A stretch of 64,000 nucleotides of DNA, taken from positions 145,834 to 209,833 of the forward strand of contig DATIYT010000047.1 in NCBI GenBank assembly GCA_035517495.1. Direction: 5' to 3'. Of the stretch, positions 42,236 through 51,634 are shown in pieces. The DNA comes from DASZHJ01 sp035517495. GTDB taxonomy: Bacteria; Pseudomonadota; Alphaproteobacteria; ATCC43930; CGMCC-115725. Position numbers and translations under genes: made by a program. The first letter of the stretch is position 1. Every line of letters begins with the position of its first letter. A model generated the notes under the pieces. It was not told the DNA's origin, ran no database searches, and was given only the letters and a program-made list of their open reading frames with translations.

Positions 42236-43270
42236 ATGACCCGCGACCAGACCTCAAGAGCCTCCGCGACGCTCATCGCGGCGATTGCCGTCTCTGTCGC
42301 CGCCTACCAAGCTGAGGCGGTCTTTGCACCGCTGACGCTCGGCTTGTTCATCATCGCGCTCGTCTGGCCCATACACGATTGGCTGCAACGATGGATGCCC
42401 GCGCTCGCCGCGCTCGCTATCGTCACGACGGGGACGGTCGTCGTTGTCGTCGTATTCGCGTCGCTGATCGTTTGGGGGTTTGCGCGGGTGAGCACGACCT
42501 TGATCTCCGACGCGGCTCGCTATCAGGAAATTTACAACATGGCGATCGACTGGCTGGACCGTCACGGCGTGTCGATCGCTGGCGTGTGGGCGGATAACGT
42601 CAACGCGAGCCGCATGCTTGGGTGGGCACAGCAGGTGACGAGCCGCGTCAAGACGACGCTGAGTTTTTGGCTCATCACCCTGCTCTACGTCATTCTCGGC
42701 CTTACCGAGGTCGACGGTATGCGCCAGAAATTGCGGACGCACGCCGAGTCTGACGCTGCAAAGGCTTTTCTGTCGGCGACCGCAGACACCGCGCGCAAGT
42801 TCCGTGCCTATATGGTCGTTCGTACGGAGATGAGCCTAGCGACGGGAGTGCTCGTCGGCTTGTTCGCCTGGGCGGTGGGGCTCCAGTTCCCGGTGGAATG
42901 GGGCGTTATAGCGTTCACGCTGAACTACATCCCGTTCATCGGCCCTTTCGTCGCGACGCTCGTCCCGACGCTGCTCGAAATGACGCAGTTCACGACCTGG
43001 GAGGCGCTGTTTGGCCTCTTCGTCTGCCTCAATGTCATCCAGTTTGTCATCGGCAGCTATGTCGAGCCGCGAGTCTCCGGCGCGGTGCTGGCGATCTCGC
43101 CTGTCGTCGTGCTGTTCGCTGTTTTCTTCTGGGCGTTCATCTGGGGGCTATACGGCGCTTTCATCGGCGTGCCGATCTTCATCGCGGCGCTCACTTTCTG
43201 CGGTCACTATCCCTCGACCCGATGGATTGCCGATCTCCTCGGAGGTCCGCAGCGGACGAAAGCGGGCTGA
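42236..43270 (+). CDS. AI-2E family transporter (YhhQ/PerM-type permease)
   Basis: A 344-residue membrane protein of the AI-2E exporter family (Pfam AI-2E_transport, PerM group). There are two hydrophobic segments at the N-terminus (ATLIAAIAVSVAAYQ and FAPLTLGLFIIALVW), a cytoplasmic/periplasmic middle region, and a C-terminal helical bundle with the family block NYIPFIGPFVATLVPTLLEM and later GSYVEPRVSGAVLAISPVVV. Members export autoinducer-2, act as Na+(Li+)/H+ antiporters, or remain unassigned. The neighbouring Mrp-type operon makes a cation role plausible but not shown. It is the first gene of the plus-strand transport block. Confidence 0.88.
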   Translation: MTRDQTSRASATLIAAIAVSVAAYQAEAVFAPLTLGLFIIALVWPIHDWLQRWMPALAALAIVTTGTVVVVVVFASLIVWGFARVSTTLISDAARYQEIYNMAIDWLDRHGVSIAGVWADNVNASRMLGWAQQVTSRVKTTLSFWLITLLYVILGLTEVDGMRQKLRTHAESDAAKAFLSATADTARKFRAYMVVRTEMSLATGVLVGLFAWAVGLQFPVEWGVIAFTLNYIPFIGPFVATLVPTLLEMTQFTTWEALFGLFVCLNVIQFVIGSYVEPRVSGAVLAISPVVVLFAVFFWAFIWGLYGAFIGVPIFIAALTFCGHYPSTRWIADLLGGPQRTKAG

Positions 43271-43612
43271 GATTGCAAAATTCGCGGCAAGCCCGGACGT
43301 TGTGCGCCTGCGAGGCGAACACCTTAGCGCCGGGCAACAAATCGCCGATTCCGACATCGGCGCGGGTAGCGCCATCGAGGCGGCGGGCAGCCACGCGACC
43401 GCGATGATGGCACCGGCTGCCGAGCGACTGAGCGCAGCCCCGATCCCCAGTTCTTCAATATCGTGTGCCAGTTTGTGCGACGTTTCGTCGCAGCACGAAG
43501 TCGACCTGCCCGGCTTAGCTCTGGAAGATGGTCGTGTCGCGAGATGGCACACGCAACAAGATGTTACGAGTGATTTTTAGGTGCCAGCCGCGGGGCCGGC
43601 CATGGGGCGAGC
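43271..43612. other. Gap between AI-2E-type and patatin genes
   Basis: In this 342-base gap a plus-strand frame runs to 43580 and a minus-strand frame covers 43148-43552. Both are Ala/Ser-rich and uninformative, and neither has a strong ribosome site. I list no gene. Confidence 0.35.
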
Positions 43613-44662
43613 ATGCCGAAGCGAGCCGGGGATGCGGGCGACACGCCTCGCAGTCAGGTCCAGGTAGATTTGGCCCTCCAAGGTGGGGGATCGCACGGCG
43701 CCTTTACTTGGGGCGTTCTCGACCGGCTTCTTGAGGAGCGCTGGCTCAAGGTCGAAGCGATTTCCGGCACCTCCGCCGGCGCGATGAACGGCGCCGTCCT
43801 TGTCAGCGGCTATATGCAGGGGGGCGCCGAGGGCGCGCGAGCAGCGCTCGACGCGTTTTGGGGTAGGGTCGCCGACGCCGCGCGGTTCAGCCTGATCCAA
43901 CGCTCCCCGCTCGACAGACTGATGAACCGCTGGAGCCTTGACACCTCGCCGGGCTATCTGGTGTTGGACTTGATGTCGCGGGTGATTTCGCCCTATAGCC
44001 TCAATCCCTTCGGCATCAATCCGATCAGCGACATCCTCCGAAAGAGCATCGATTTCGCGCATCTCGGCGAAGCCTCGATCAAGCTCTTTATCACGGCGAC
44101 AAACGTGCACACCGGCCGCGGGCGGGTGTTCCGGAACAAGGACCTCACGCCCGACGTTCTCCTCGCCTCTGCCTGCTTGCCGACGATGTTCCAGGCGATC
44201 GAGATCGACGGGGAGCCGTATTGGGACGGCGGCTTCGTCGGCAACCCGACGATCACGCCACTCGTGCGCGAAAGCGAAGCCGCCGACATCATTCTAGTCC
44301 AGATCAACCCGCGTGTGCGTCAGGAGACGCCGCGCACCGCGACCGAAATCCTCAACCGCCTGAATGAGGTCTCCTTCAACTCGCCGCTGATGAAGGAGCT
44401 GCGAATGATCGCGCTCCTCCGGCAGGCCGCCGACCCCGGCACCGGAGAAGGCGCGCGTTGGGCGCGGATGCTCACGCACTGGATTTACTCCGACAAGCTC
44501 GCCGAATACGGGGCGTCGTCGAAGCTCAACGCCGAGCGCGCGTTTCTCGTGATGCTGAAGGAGGAGGGCCGGCGCAGCGCTGACGCCTTTCTCGCCACGA
44601 ACGCCGACGACCTCGGAAAGCGGTCGACGGCCGACCTGGACGTTCTGCTGACGGAGATCTAA
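43613..44662 (+). CDS. Patatin-like phospholipase (RssA type)
   Basis: A 349-residue patatin, less related to the two DUF3734-type ones. It has QGGGSHGAFTWGVLDRLL (23-40), the elbow GTSAG (52-56, Ser54) and the Asp motif YWDGGFVGNP (Asp205). GGSHGAF in place of GGALGAY marks a different subgroup, with a C-terminal helical part (MKELRMIALLRQ...). There is no signal peptide. The GntP permease gene starts four bases after its stop, so they are cotranscribed. Such pairs with 3-hydroxybutyrate-related loci are common in rhizobia (PHB granule-associated patatins); this is a suggestion only. Confidence 0.88.
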   Translation: MPKRAGDAGDTPRSQVQVDLALQGGGSHGAFTWGVLDRLLEERWLKVEAISGTSAGAMNGAVLVSGYMQGGAEGARAALDAFWGRVADAARFSLIQRSPLDRLMNRWSLDTSPGYLVLDLMSRVISPYSLNPFGINPISDILRKSIDFAHLGEASIKLFITATNVHTGRGRVFRNKDLTPDVLLASACLPTMFQAIEIDGEPYWDGGFVGNPTITPLVRESEAADIILVQINPRVRQETPRTATEILNRLNEVSFNSPLMKELRMIALLRQAADPGTGEGARWARMLTHWIYSDKLAEYGASSKLNAERAFLVMLKEEGRRSADAFLATNADDLGKRSTADLDVLLTEI

Positions 44663-44666
44663 GACG

Positions 44667-46139
44667 ATGAGCGGTTCCGATCTCATCGGCCTTCTAGGGA
44701 TACTCGTCGGCCTCGGCATCCTGATCTGGCTCGCATTCAGAGGGTGGAGCGTGCTTCTGCTCGCGCCCATTGCGGCGGTCGCAGCGGGTCTGTTCGCGCG
44801 CGAGCCCATTCTCGCGCACTGGACGCAGACCTTCATGCGCAGCGCGGCGGGTTTCTTCGCCCAGTTCTTTCCGCTTTTCCTGCTCGGCGCCCTCTTCGGC
44901 AAGCTCATGGAGGACTCGGGGTCGGTCACCGCCATCGCCGACTTCATGACCAAGAAACTCGGCGCAGGCCGCATCATCCTCGCGGTCGTCCTAGGCGGCG
45001 CGATCGTCACCTATGGTGGCGTCAGCCTGTTCGTCGCCTTTTTCGTCATCGCGCCGATGGCGCAGAACCTGTTTCAGTCGGCGGGCATTCCGCGCCGCCT
45101 CATGCCGGCGGCGATCATGCTCGGCACGTCAACCTTCACGATGTCGGCGATGCCGGGAACGCCGTCGATCCAGAACACCATTCCAATGCCGTTCTTCGGC
45201 ACCACGCCTTTCGCGGCGCCCGGGCTCGGCATTCTGGCTTCGATCATCATGCTGGGATTCGGTCTCTGGTGGCTGCAGCGCGAGGAGGCGGCCGCGAAGG
45301 CGCGAGGCGAGGGCTTTGGAGAGGGCGCGCCGAGGACGGCCGAGGCGCTGGCCGAAGACGAGACCCTGCGCGAGCGCGCGACAACGGCGGGCCCCTTCGA
45401 TCCGGCCGAGATTACCCACGGAAAAGCCGCGCCGCCTCAGCCGTCGTTCGCCGCCGCCGCGGCTCCGATCGTCGTCGTCATTCTGGTCAATCTGGTCCTG
45501 TCCCTGATCGTCCTGCCGCGGCTCGATCTGAGCTTCCTCGGCAGGCCGGAATGGGGCGGCACGTTGCCTGCCGCGGTCACCGGCATCTGGTCGGTAATCA
45601 CCGCGCTGAGCTGCGCCATATTGACCGTATGCGCACTCAATTTCCGGCGCATCCCCGACCTGCGCGCGACGATGGACGCCGGCGCCAACGCGTCCGTTCT
45701 GCCGGCGGTCAGCGTTGCGAGCCTTGTCGGGTTCGGCGCGGTGGTGGCCGCGATGCCGGCTTTCGCGATGGTGCGCGACGCCGTGCTCGGCATCGGCGGC
45801 GGCCCGCTCGTGTCGCTTGCCGTCGCAACCAACATCCTGGCGGCCCTGACGGGCTCCGCATCCGGCGGCTTGACGATCGCGCTGGATTCGTTGGGCGCGA
45901 CTTACCTCGCGCGCGCCGCGCAGATCGGAATGGACCCGGCGCTTCTCCACCGCGTGGCTGTGATCGGGTCGGGAACGCTCGACAGTCTGCCGCACAACGG
46001 CGCCGTCGTGACGCTTCTGTCCGTTTGCGGTTCGACCCACAAGGACGCGTACAAGGATGTCTTCGTCGTCGCCATCGTCGGCGCGATCATCGCGCTCGCC
46101 GTCGTGATCGTGCTCGGATCGCTCATGGGGTCGTTCTGA
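44667..46139 (+). CDS. GntP-family permease (gluconate/hydroxybutyrate-type)
   Basis: A 490-residue inner-membrane proton symporter of the GntP family with about twelve helices. It includes AAIMLGTSTFTMSAMPGTPSI, where family members have the substrate-site TFT/PG pattern, a soluble insert around residues 205-260 (EEAAAKARGEGFGEGAPRTA and on) between bundles, and the late block GSGTLDSLPHNGAVVTLLSV. Substrates in the family are gluconate, glycerate, D-serine and 3-hydroxybutyrate. Together with the upstream patatin, 3-hydroxybutyrate-type acids are an attractive guess. GTG of the next gene lies 47 bases on. Confidence 0.88.
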   Translation: MSGSDLIGLLGILVGLGILIWLAFRGWSVLLLAPIAAVAAGLFAREPILAHWTQTFMRSAAGFFAQFFPLFLLGALFGKLMEDSGSVTAIADFMTKKLGAGRIILAVVLGGAIVTYGGVSLFVAFFVIAPMAQNLFQSAGIPRRLMPAAIMLGTSTFTMSAMPGTPSIQNTIPMPFFGTTPFAAPGLGILASIIMLGFGLWWLQREEAAAKARGEGFGEGAPRTAEALAEDETLRERATTAGPFDPAEITHGKAAPPQPSFAAAAAPIVVVILVNLVLSLIVLPRLDLSFLGRPEWGGTLPAAVTGIWSVITALSCAILTVCALNFRRIPDLRATMDAGANASVLPAVSVASLVGFGAVVAAMPAFAMVRDAVLGIGGGPLVSLAVATNILAALTGSASGGLTIALDSLGATYLARAAQIGMDPALLHRVAVIGSGTLDSLPHNGAVVTLLSVCGSTHKDAYKDVFVVAIVGAIIALAVVIVLGSLMGSF

Positions 46140-46186
46140 CTTCCGCCGACACCCAAGACTCAACCGCTCCTTACGAGGTTCATATC

Positions 46187-47299
46187 GTGCCTCCATCCGC
46201 CTTTACTCCGATTTCGAAACGCAGGCCGCGGCTGATGCTGTTGGCTATGGCGGCGCTCGCCGTCGTTGCCGCGAGCTGCAAGCGCGAAACCACAGCCGAG
46301 GCGCCTCAGCCGCGTCCCGTCCGCGCCGTGATTGCCGAAAAGAGCGAGCTGGGTCAGTCGATCGTCCTTACGGGCCAGATCCTCGCAGAGAGGGAAACCG
46401 CACTCGCCTTCCGCATCGGCGGCCGAATCCTTGATCGCTTGGCTGGCACTGGCGATCACGTCCAGCCGGATCAGGTGCTGGCGAAACTCGACCCGCAGAA
46501 TGAGCTGAACTCCCTGCGTTCGGCGCGCGCCGCGCTTTCGGCCGCAGAGGGCCGCCTCGAACAGGACGCCAATCAGTTTCAGCGACAGCAGCAGTTGCTG
46601 AACCGGGGCTTCACGACCCGGATGCAGTTCGATCAGGCGCAGCAGGCCTACCGCAGCGCGCAGGCGGCGGTCGACGACGCCAAGGCGCAACTCGAGATCG
46701 CCGAAGACCGGGTTAGCTACACCGAGCTCAAGGCCACCGTCACAGGGACCATAACCGCGCGTGGCGCGGAGGCAGGCGAGGTCGTTCAGGCCGGGCAGAT
46801 GGTATTCCAGGTGGCGCGCGACAGCGGGTGGGACGCGGTCTTCGACGTACCGGCGCAGGTGATCCGTACGGCGCCAGCCGACGCCGACATTCTGATCACG
46901 CTGACCGACGATCCGTCGGTGACCGCTAAGGGTCGGGTCCGCCAAGTCGATCCGCAGGCCGATCCGGTCACCCGCACCTTCAAGGTGCGGGTCAGCGTCA
47001 ACAACCCGCCGCCCGCCATGCGGCTCGGCGCGACCGTGACTGGGCGCTTGGACATGTCCTCCGGGACGGGCATCGCGGTTCCGGCGAGCGCGCTCACCAC
47101 AGTCGACCGCAGTCCGGCCGTATGGGTGGTCGACCCGGCGAACCTGACCGTGGCGCTGAAACCGGTCGAAGTCCTGCGCTTCGACCCGGGCAGCGTGGTC
47201 ATCTCCAGCGGGCTCGAGGGGGGCGAACTCGTCGTGACCGCCGGCGTGCAGGCGCTGCATCCCGGCCAGAAAGTCCGGCTGCTCGGGGCGCAGTCATGA
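46187..47299 (+). CDS. RND efflux periplasmic adaptor (membrane fusion protein)
   Basis: A 370-residue membrane fusion protein that links an RND pump to an outer-membrane channel. I place the start at GTG 46187, eight bases after GAGG; ATG 46235 would remove the basic n-region. The signal ends in a lipobox-like AASC, so it is probably lipid-anchored. The domains run in the usual order: barrel-sandwich start (GRILDRLAGTGDHVQPDQVL), helical hairpin (LEQDANQFQRQQQLLNRGFT), lipoyl return (TGTITARGAEAGEVVQAGQM), beta-barrel and membrane-proximal end (VVTAGVQALHPGQKVRLLG). It overlaps the pump gene by ATGA at 47296-47299. Confidence 0.9.
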   Translation: MPPSAFTPISKRRPRLMLLAMAALAVVAASCKRETTAEAPQPRPVRAVIAEKSELGQSIVLTGQILAERETALAFRIGGRILDRLAGTGDHVQPDQVLAKLDPQNELNSLRSARAALSAAEGRLEQDANQFQRQQQLLNRGFTTRMQFDQAQQAYRSAQAAVDDAKAQLEIAEDRVSYTELKATVTGTITARGAEAGEVVQAGQMVFQVARDSGWDAVFDVPAQVIRTAPADADILITLTDDPSVTAKGRVRQVDPQADPVTRTFKVRVSVNNPPPAMRLGATVTGRLDMSSGTGIAVPASALTTVDRSPAVWVVDPANLTVALKPVEVLRFDPGSVVISSGLEGGELVVTAGVQALHPGQKVRLLGAQS

Positions 47300-50200
47300 T
47301 GGGGCCCAATCTTTCCGATTGGGCGCTCAAGCATCGTTCGTTCATGGTGTTCATAATGATTGCGATCACCATGGCCGGCATCATGTCCTATTTCCGGCTC
47401 GGCCGAAACGAGGACCCGGCGTTCACCTTCCGCGCCATGGTCGTGCAGGCCGCCTGGCCGGGCGCGACGCTCGACGACACGCTCAACCAGGTGACCGAGC
47501 GGCTCGAGCGCAAGCTCCAAGAGACGAACGGGCTCGACTTTCTGCGCAGCTACACGAGCCCCGGCCTCACGACCATCTTCGTCACCCTCAAGGGCTCGAC
47601 GTCGGCTTCCGAGGTGCCGGACATCTGGTACCAAGTGCGCAAGAATATCGGCGACATCCGACGGACGCTGCCGTCCGGCGTCGTCGGACCGGGATTCAAC
47701 GACGACTTCGGCGACACCTACGGGCTCATTTACGGCTTCACCGCCGACGGCTTCACTCACCGCGAACTGCGGGATCATGTCGAAGACATCCGCTCGCGCC
47801 TCCTGCAAGTGCCGGACGTGTCAAAGATCGAGATCCTGGGCGCGCAGGACGAGCAGATCTTCGTGGAGTTCTCGACGCAAGTGCTCGCGGGCCTCGGCAT
47901 CGATCGCGCCGCGCTCGTCGCGGCCCTTCAGGCGCAAAACGCGGTCATTCCCGCAGGGTCCCTCGTGACCGGCGACGAGAAGATCTCGATCCGTGTGACC
48001 GGAGCCTTCCAGTCCGAGAACGATCTGCTCGACGTCAATTTCTTGTCCAACGGGCGGCTGATCCGGCTGCGCGATATCGCCGAAGTGCGCCGCACGCTCG
48101 CGGATCCACCCCAGCCGATGTTCCGCGTCAACGGAAAGCCGGCGATCGGGCTCGCGATCTCGATGCGCGAGGGCGGCGACATTCTGGCGCTCGGCCGAAA
48201 CGTCAAGGCGGCGCTCGATTCCGCAATGGCGGACACGCCGCTAGGCATCGACGCCGCACTCGTCTCCGACCAGCCAGTCGTCGTGAGTAACGCGATCGGT
48301 GAATTCATGGCGTCGCTGTGGCAGGCGATCGCGATCATCATGGCGGTCAGCGTCGTCAGTCTCGGCTTCCGTCCGGGCGCGGTGGTCGCGTTGTCGATCC
48401 CGCTGACGATGGCGATCATCTTCCCGATCATGGAGTACCTCGGCATCGACCTGCAGCGCATCTCGCTCGGGGCGCTGATCATTGCGCTCGGTCTCCTGGT
48501 CGACGACGCGATGACCACCGTGGACGTGATGACGTCGCAGATGGCAGCAGGCGAAACCAAGGAGAAGGCCGCGACCTTCGCCTATCAGTCGCTCGCGTTT
48601 CCGATGCTGACCGGCTCCTTCGTGACCGCTGCGGGCTTCGTGCCGATTGGCTTCGCAAAGAGCTCGGCCGGAGAATATACGTTCTCGATCTTCGTCGTGG
48701 TCTCGATCGCCCTGATCGTCTCCTGGTTTGTTGCGGTACTGTTTGCGCCGCTGTTCGGCATCTGGCTTCTGAAGGTGCCGGACAAGGCTGCCCCAGGCAA
48801 GCCGAGCCGCATCGTCGGCCTGTTCCGTTCGATTCTGCTCGCCGCGATGCGCCATCGCTGGGTGACGGTGGCGCTCACGCTTGCCTGTTTCGTGCTCTCG
48901 CTGTTAGCCCTGCCTCTTGTGCCGCAGCAGTTCTTCCCCGCTTCGGACCGGCCGGAGCTCGTTGTCGATTTGACCCTCCCGCAGAACGCTTCGATCTATG
49001 CGAGCGACGAGGTCGCGGCAAAGCTCGACACCATGCTCAGGGGCAATCCGGACGTCGCCAGTTGGAGCACCTATGTCGGCCGAGGCGCGATCCGGTTCTA
49101 CCTGCCCTTGAACGTCCAGCTCGCCAACGACTTCTTCTCCCAAGCGGTCGTCATCGCCAAGGACGTGGCCGCGCGCGAGCGGCTTCACGCGATGCTCGAG
49201 AAGCGGCTAGCCGAAGAGTTGCCCAGCGTCGTCTCGCGGGTTTCGCCGCTCGAGCTCGGGCCGCCGGTCGGATGGCCAGTGCAGTACCGGGTCAGCGGCC
49301 CCGACCTTTCCAAGGTACGCTCGATCGCGCTCCAGCTCGGACAGATCCTGGGGGCCGACGGCGCGCTAAAGCGCGTCAACTACGACTGGATGGAACCGGC
49401 GCGCAAGGTTCGGGTCGAGATCGATCAGGATCAGGCGCGCCTGCTGGGTCTCAGCTCCCAGGCTCTTTCGACCTTCCTCAACACCGTAATGACCGGGGCG
49501 CCGATCACGCAGGTGCGCGACGACATCTATCTCGTCGACGTCGTCGCCCGCGCTCAGGACGAACAGCGCGTGTCGCTGTCGACCTTGCAAAGCCTCCAGG
49601 TTCCGCTGCCGAGCGGGCGCACGGTCCCGTTGAGCCAGATCGCGACCTTCGAGTTCGATCAGGAATATCCGCTGATCTGGCGGCGCGACCGCATCCCGAC
49701 GCTGACGGTTCAAGCCGACGTTGCCGAGGACGCGACGCCGGAAGCTGCGGTCGCAGCGCTCGCGCCTTCCATCGACAAGCTCCAAGCGAGCCTTCCCAAA
49801 GGATACAGCGTCAGCGTCGGGGGAACGGTTGAGGAGAGCGCAGCCTCGCAAGCCTCGGTCTTCGCCAAGGTGCCGCTGATGCTGTTGCTGATGCTGCTCT
49901 TCCTCATGGCACAACTGCACAGCTTCAGCCGCCTGGCGCTTGTGCTCAGCATCGTGCCGATGGGGCTCATCGGAATCGTCGGCGCGCTCCTCATCTCCGG
50001 ACGTCCGCTGGGCTTCGTCGCGATCCTCGGCATCTTGGCGCTCATGGGCATGATCGCCCGCAACGCCGTCATTCTCATCGAGCAAATCGAGACGGAGAGG
50101 ACTCAAGGGGGCAGCGCGTGGGACGCCGTGGTCGAGGGATCCGTCTCCCGCTTCCGCCCGATCATGCTGACCGCAATCTCGACGGTGCTTGGCTTCATTC

Positions 50201-50382
50201 CGATTGCGCCAACCGTATTCTGGGGGCCGATGGCGTTCGCCATAATGGGTGGCCTTTTTGTCGCGACCCTGCTGACGCTCCTCGTCCTACCGGCGCTTTA
50301 TGTAATCTTCTTCCGAATTCGGGAGACGCCACAGGAGGGCGCCGAAACCCTGGTCTCCAGGCCGGAAGTCGTATCGGGATAG
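47296..50382 (+). CDS. RND-family efflux pump inner-membrane subunit
   Basis: A 1028-residue RND transporter of the HAE1 type. It begins MMGPNLSDWALKHRSFMVF before the first helix. The proton-relay Asp pair lies in TM4 (LGLLVDDAMTTVDVM) and the second repeat has GILALMGMIARNAVILIEQI in TM10-11. Two large periplasmic loops follow TM1 and TM7 as usual. It exports drugs, solvents or lipids using the proton gradient; no outer-membrane TolC gene is next to it, so it may use a shared one. The start is set by the ATGA overlap with the adaptor gene. Substrates unknown. Confidence 0.92.
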   Translation: MMGPNLSDWALKHRSFMVFIMIAITMAGIMSYFRLGRNEDPAFTFRAMVVQAAWPGATLDDTLNQVTERLERKLQETNGLDFLRSYTSPGLTTIFVTLKGSTSASEVPDIWYQVRKNIGDIRRTLPSGVVGPGFNDDFGDTYGLIYGFTADGFTHRELRDHVEDIRSRLLQVPDVSKIEILGAQDEQIFVEFSTQVLAGLGIDRAALVAALQAQNAVIPAGSLVTGDEKISIRVTGAFQSENDLLDVNFLSNGRLIRLRDIAEVRRTLADPPQPMFRVNGKPAIGLAISMREGGDILALGRNVKAALDSAMADTPLGIDAALVSDQPVVVSNAIGEFMASLWQAIAIIMAVSVVSLGFRPGAVVALSIPLTMAIIFPIMEYLGIDLQRISLGALIIALGLLVDDAMTTVDVMTSQMAAGETKEKAATFAYQSLAFPMLTGSFVTAAGFVPIGFAKSSAGEYTFSIFVVVSIALIVSWFVAVLFAPLFGIWLLKVPDKAAPGKPSRIVGLFRSILLAAMRHRWVTVALTLACFVLSLLALPLVPQQFFPASDRPELVVDLTLPQNASIYASDEVAAKLDTMLRGNPDVASWSTYVGRGAIRFYLPLNVQLANDFFSQAVVIAKDVAARERLHAMLEKRLAEELPSVVSRVSPLELGPPVGWPVQYRVSGPDLSKVRSIALQLGQILGADGALKRVNYDWMEPARKVRVEIDQDQARLLGLSSQALSTFLNTVMTGAPITQVRDDIYLVDVVARAQDEQRVSLSTLQSLQVPLPSGRTVPLSQIATFEFDQEYPLIWRRDRIPTLTVQADVAEDATPEAAVAALAPSIDKLQASLPKGYSVSVGGTVEESAASQASVFAKVPLMLLLMLLFLMAQLHSFSRLALVLSIVPMGLIGIVGALLISGRPLGFVAILGILALMGMIARNAVILIEQIETERTQGGSAWDAVVEGSVSRFRPIMLTAISTVLGFIPIAPTVFWGPMAFAIMGGLFVATLLTLLVLPALYVIFFRIRETPQEGAETLVSRPEVVSG

Positions 50383-50417
50383 AGTGGGCTTGGTGAACGC
50401 AGCCGTGCGGCGAACAC

Positions 50418-50603
50418 ATGGATCGACGCAAACGCCTTATCGTTGCGATGTGCGGTGCCCGTGTGGGACTCGTGCTCGCGTCGGGCGCCTGCCGTCTGGT
50501 CGATACGCCGATAGACGATGTCGAGCACGCTCGGGTCGCCGTCGTGTTTGCGCGACCGCGCAGGCGCCGCCGGGTTCGCCGGCGGCCTCGGGTTGAGCCA
50601 TGA
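50418..50603 (+). CDS. Possible small ORF coupled to mrpE
   Basis: A 61-codon frame between the RND and Mrp genes. It would encode a short hydrophobic segment (VGLVLASGACRLV) followed by a very Arg-rich tail. Its stop overlaps the mrpE start by ATGA (50600-50603), as do most junctions in this operon, which is the only argument for it. No ribosome site is convincing, the composition is typical of a chance frame in GC-rich DNA, and I know no homologue. Confidence 0.25.
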   Translation: MDRRKRLIVAMCGARVGLVLASGACRLVDTPIDDVEHARVAVVFARPRRRRRVRRRPRVEP

Positions 50604-51073
50604 GGACGACGATCGGCCGCGCGTTCGCCTTCCTGCTGCTCTGGCTTGCGGTCGCCGGCCGCAAGCCGGCCGACCTGCCCATCGGCGTCGCGGTCGCCGT
50701 TGGATCAACTTGGGCGAGCTTCATTCTTGCGCCGCCCTCCGGCGGACGCGTGAACCTTCGAGCCGCGCTGATCTACTTCCTTGATTTCCTGCGCCTGTCG
50801 CTCTGGTCGGGCCTCGACGTTGCGCGGCGCGCGCTTAGCGCGAGGCCCGATCTTAGCCCTGGCGTGGTCGAGGCGCGGCTTAGGCTTGCGCCGGGCTACG
50901 CGCGCAACGCCTTCTGCATAATCGCGAGCCTCTTGCCCGGAACGCTCCTGACGGGATTCGAACCCGGCGACGACCAGAAGGTTTATGTCCATGGGCTCGA
51001 CGTTGGCCAACCGATCGCGGCGGATCTTGCGGCCGGAGAAGCCTCCTTTATGCGGATGATCGGCCATGAATGA
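50600..51073 (+). CDS. mrpE: Mrp-type cation/proton antiporter subunit E
   Basis: A 157-residue MnhE/MrpE subunit. Two or three hydrophobic helices lie in the first 70 residues (FAFLLLWLAVAG, LPIGVAVAVGSTWASFIL, LIYFLDFLRLSLWSGLDVA), followed by the soluble family block VVEARLRLAPGYARNAFCII and LLPGTLLTGFEPGDD, then VYVHGLDV. Subunit E, with F and G, forms a helper module of Mrp antiporters, which exchange cytoplasmic Na+ (or K+/Ca2+) for protons. It is the first gene of the seven-gene operon and overlaps mrpF by eight bases. Confidence 0.88.
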   Translation: MRTTIGRAFAFLLLWLAVAGRKPADLPIGVAVAVGSTWASFILAPPSGGRVNLRAALIYFLDFLRLSLWSGLDVARRALSARPDLSPGVVEARLRLAPGYARNAFCIIASLLPGTLLTGFEPGDDQKVYVHGLDVGQPIAADLAAGEASFMRMIGHE

Positions 51074-51344
51074 TGCGCTGCTCGCAGCCGCAGGAATTAC
51101 CCTCTTGACGGTCGGCGCGGGGCTCGCGCGCGTTCTCAGCGGGCGCGAAGTGGACGGTTTGATGGCCGTCCAGCTCCTCGGCACGGGCGGCATCGCCGCA
51201 CTGCTCCTTGCCGCCTCGGCGACCGGCGTCGCCGGGGTCGAAAACGTGGCGCTGGGACTCGCCCTGCTCGCGAGCTTTGCGTCGGTCGCGTTTGTCAACG
51301 CGTCGCCCACGCGACGCGGCTCCGACCGGGACGAGAACCGATGA
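51066..51344 (+). CDS. mrpF: Mrp-type antiporter subunit F
   Basis: A 92-residue MrpF/MnhF subunit with three helices: LLAAAGITLLTVGAGLARVL, VDGLMAVQLLGTGGIAALLL and VENVALGLALLASFASVAFV, and a charged tail. The loop between helices 1 and 2, with R-V-L-x-G-x-x-x-D, is the conserved position that lies at the membrane surface in the Mrp complex. It overlaps mrpE by eight bases upstream and mrpG by four bases downstream. The length is typical. Confidence 0.85.
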   Translation: MNDALLAAAGITLLTVGAGLARVLSGREVDGLMAVQLLGTGGIAALLLAASATGVAGVENVALGLALLASFASVAFVNASPTRRGSDRDENR

Positions 51345-51634
51345 GCGTCGTTCTCGACCTCTTCACCGTCCTTGCCGTCGGCCTGGGCGTGTTCTTCTTC
51401 CTCGCCGGGACGGTGGCGCTCCTTCGGTTCCCCGATTCGCTCTCCCGACTGCATGGGCTGACGAAGGCGGACAACCTCGGCTTGGGGCTGGTCGTACTCG
51501 GCCTCATTCCCCGCGCCGCCTCCCCCTTGGCGGCGCTGAAGCTGATCGTGCTCTGGGCGCTGGTTCAACTCGGGAGCGCGACCGTCGCGCAAATGATCGG
51601 CGGCGCGCTTCGCCGGCGGGAAGAGATCGAATGA
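51341..51634 (+). CDS. mrpG: Mrp-type antiporter subunit G
   Basis: A 97-residue MnhG/MrpG subunit. Family features are GVFFFLAGTVALLRFPDSLS followed by RLHGLTKADNLG, the conserved 'G-x-x-x-L-R-F-P-D-x-x-x-R-L-H-A' loop between helix 1 and helix 2, and a third helix LKLIVLWALVQLGSATVAQM. It shares a four-base ATGA overlap with both neighbours. It sits in the small helper module with E and F. Confidence 0.9.
   Translation: MSVVLDLFTVLAVGLGVFFFLAGTVALLRFPDSLSRLHGLTKADNLGLGLVVLGLIPRAASPLAALKLIVLWALVQLGSATVAQMIGGALRRREEIE

Noticed and set aside
43148..43552. 134-codon minus-strand frame between AI-2E-type and patatin genes
   Set aside because: Overlaps the end of the AI-2E-type gene in antisense, is Ala/Ser/Arg-rich and has no ribosome site or motif.
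50953..50972. ACGGGATTCGAACCCG, which looks like a reversed tRNA T-arm
   Set aside because: It lies inside mrpE in the family-typical segment LLTGFEPGDD, and no acceptor stem, D-arm or anticodon arm surrounds it.
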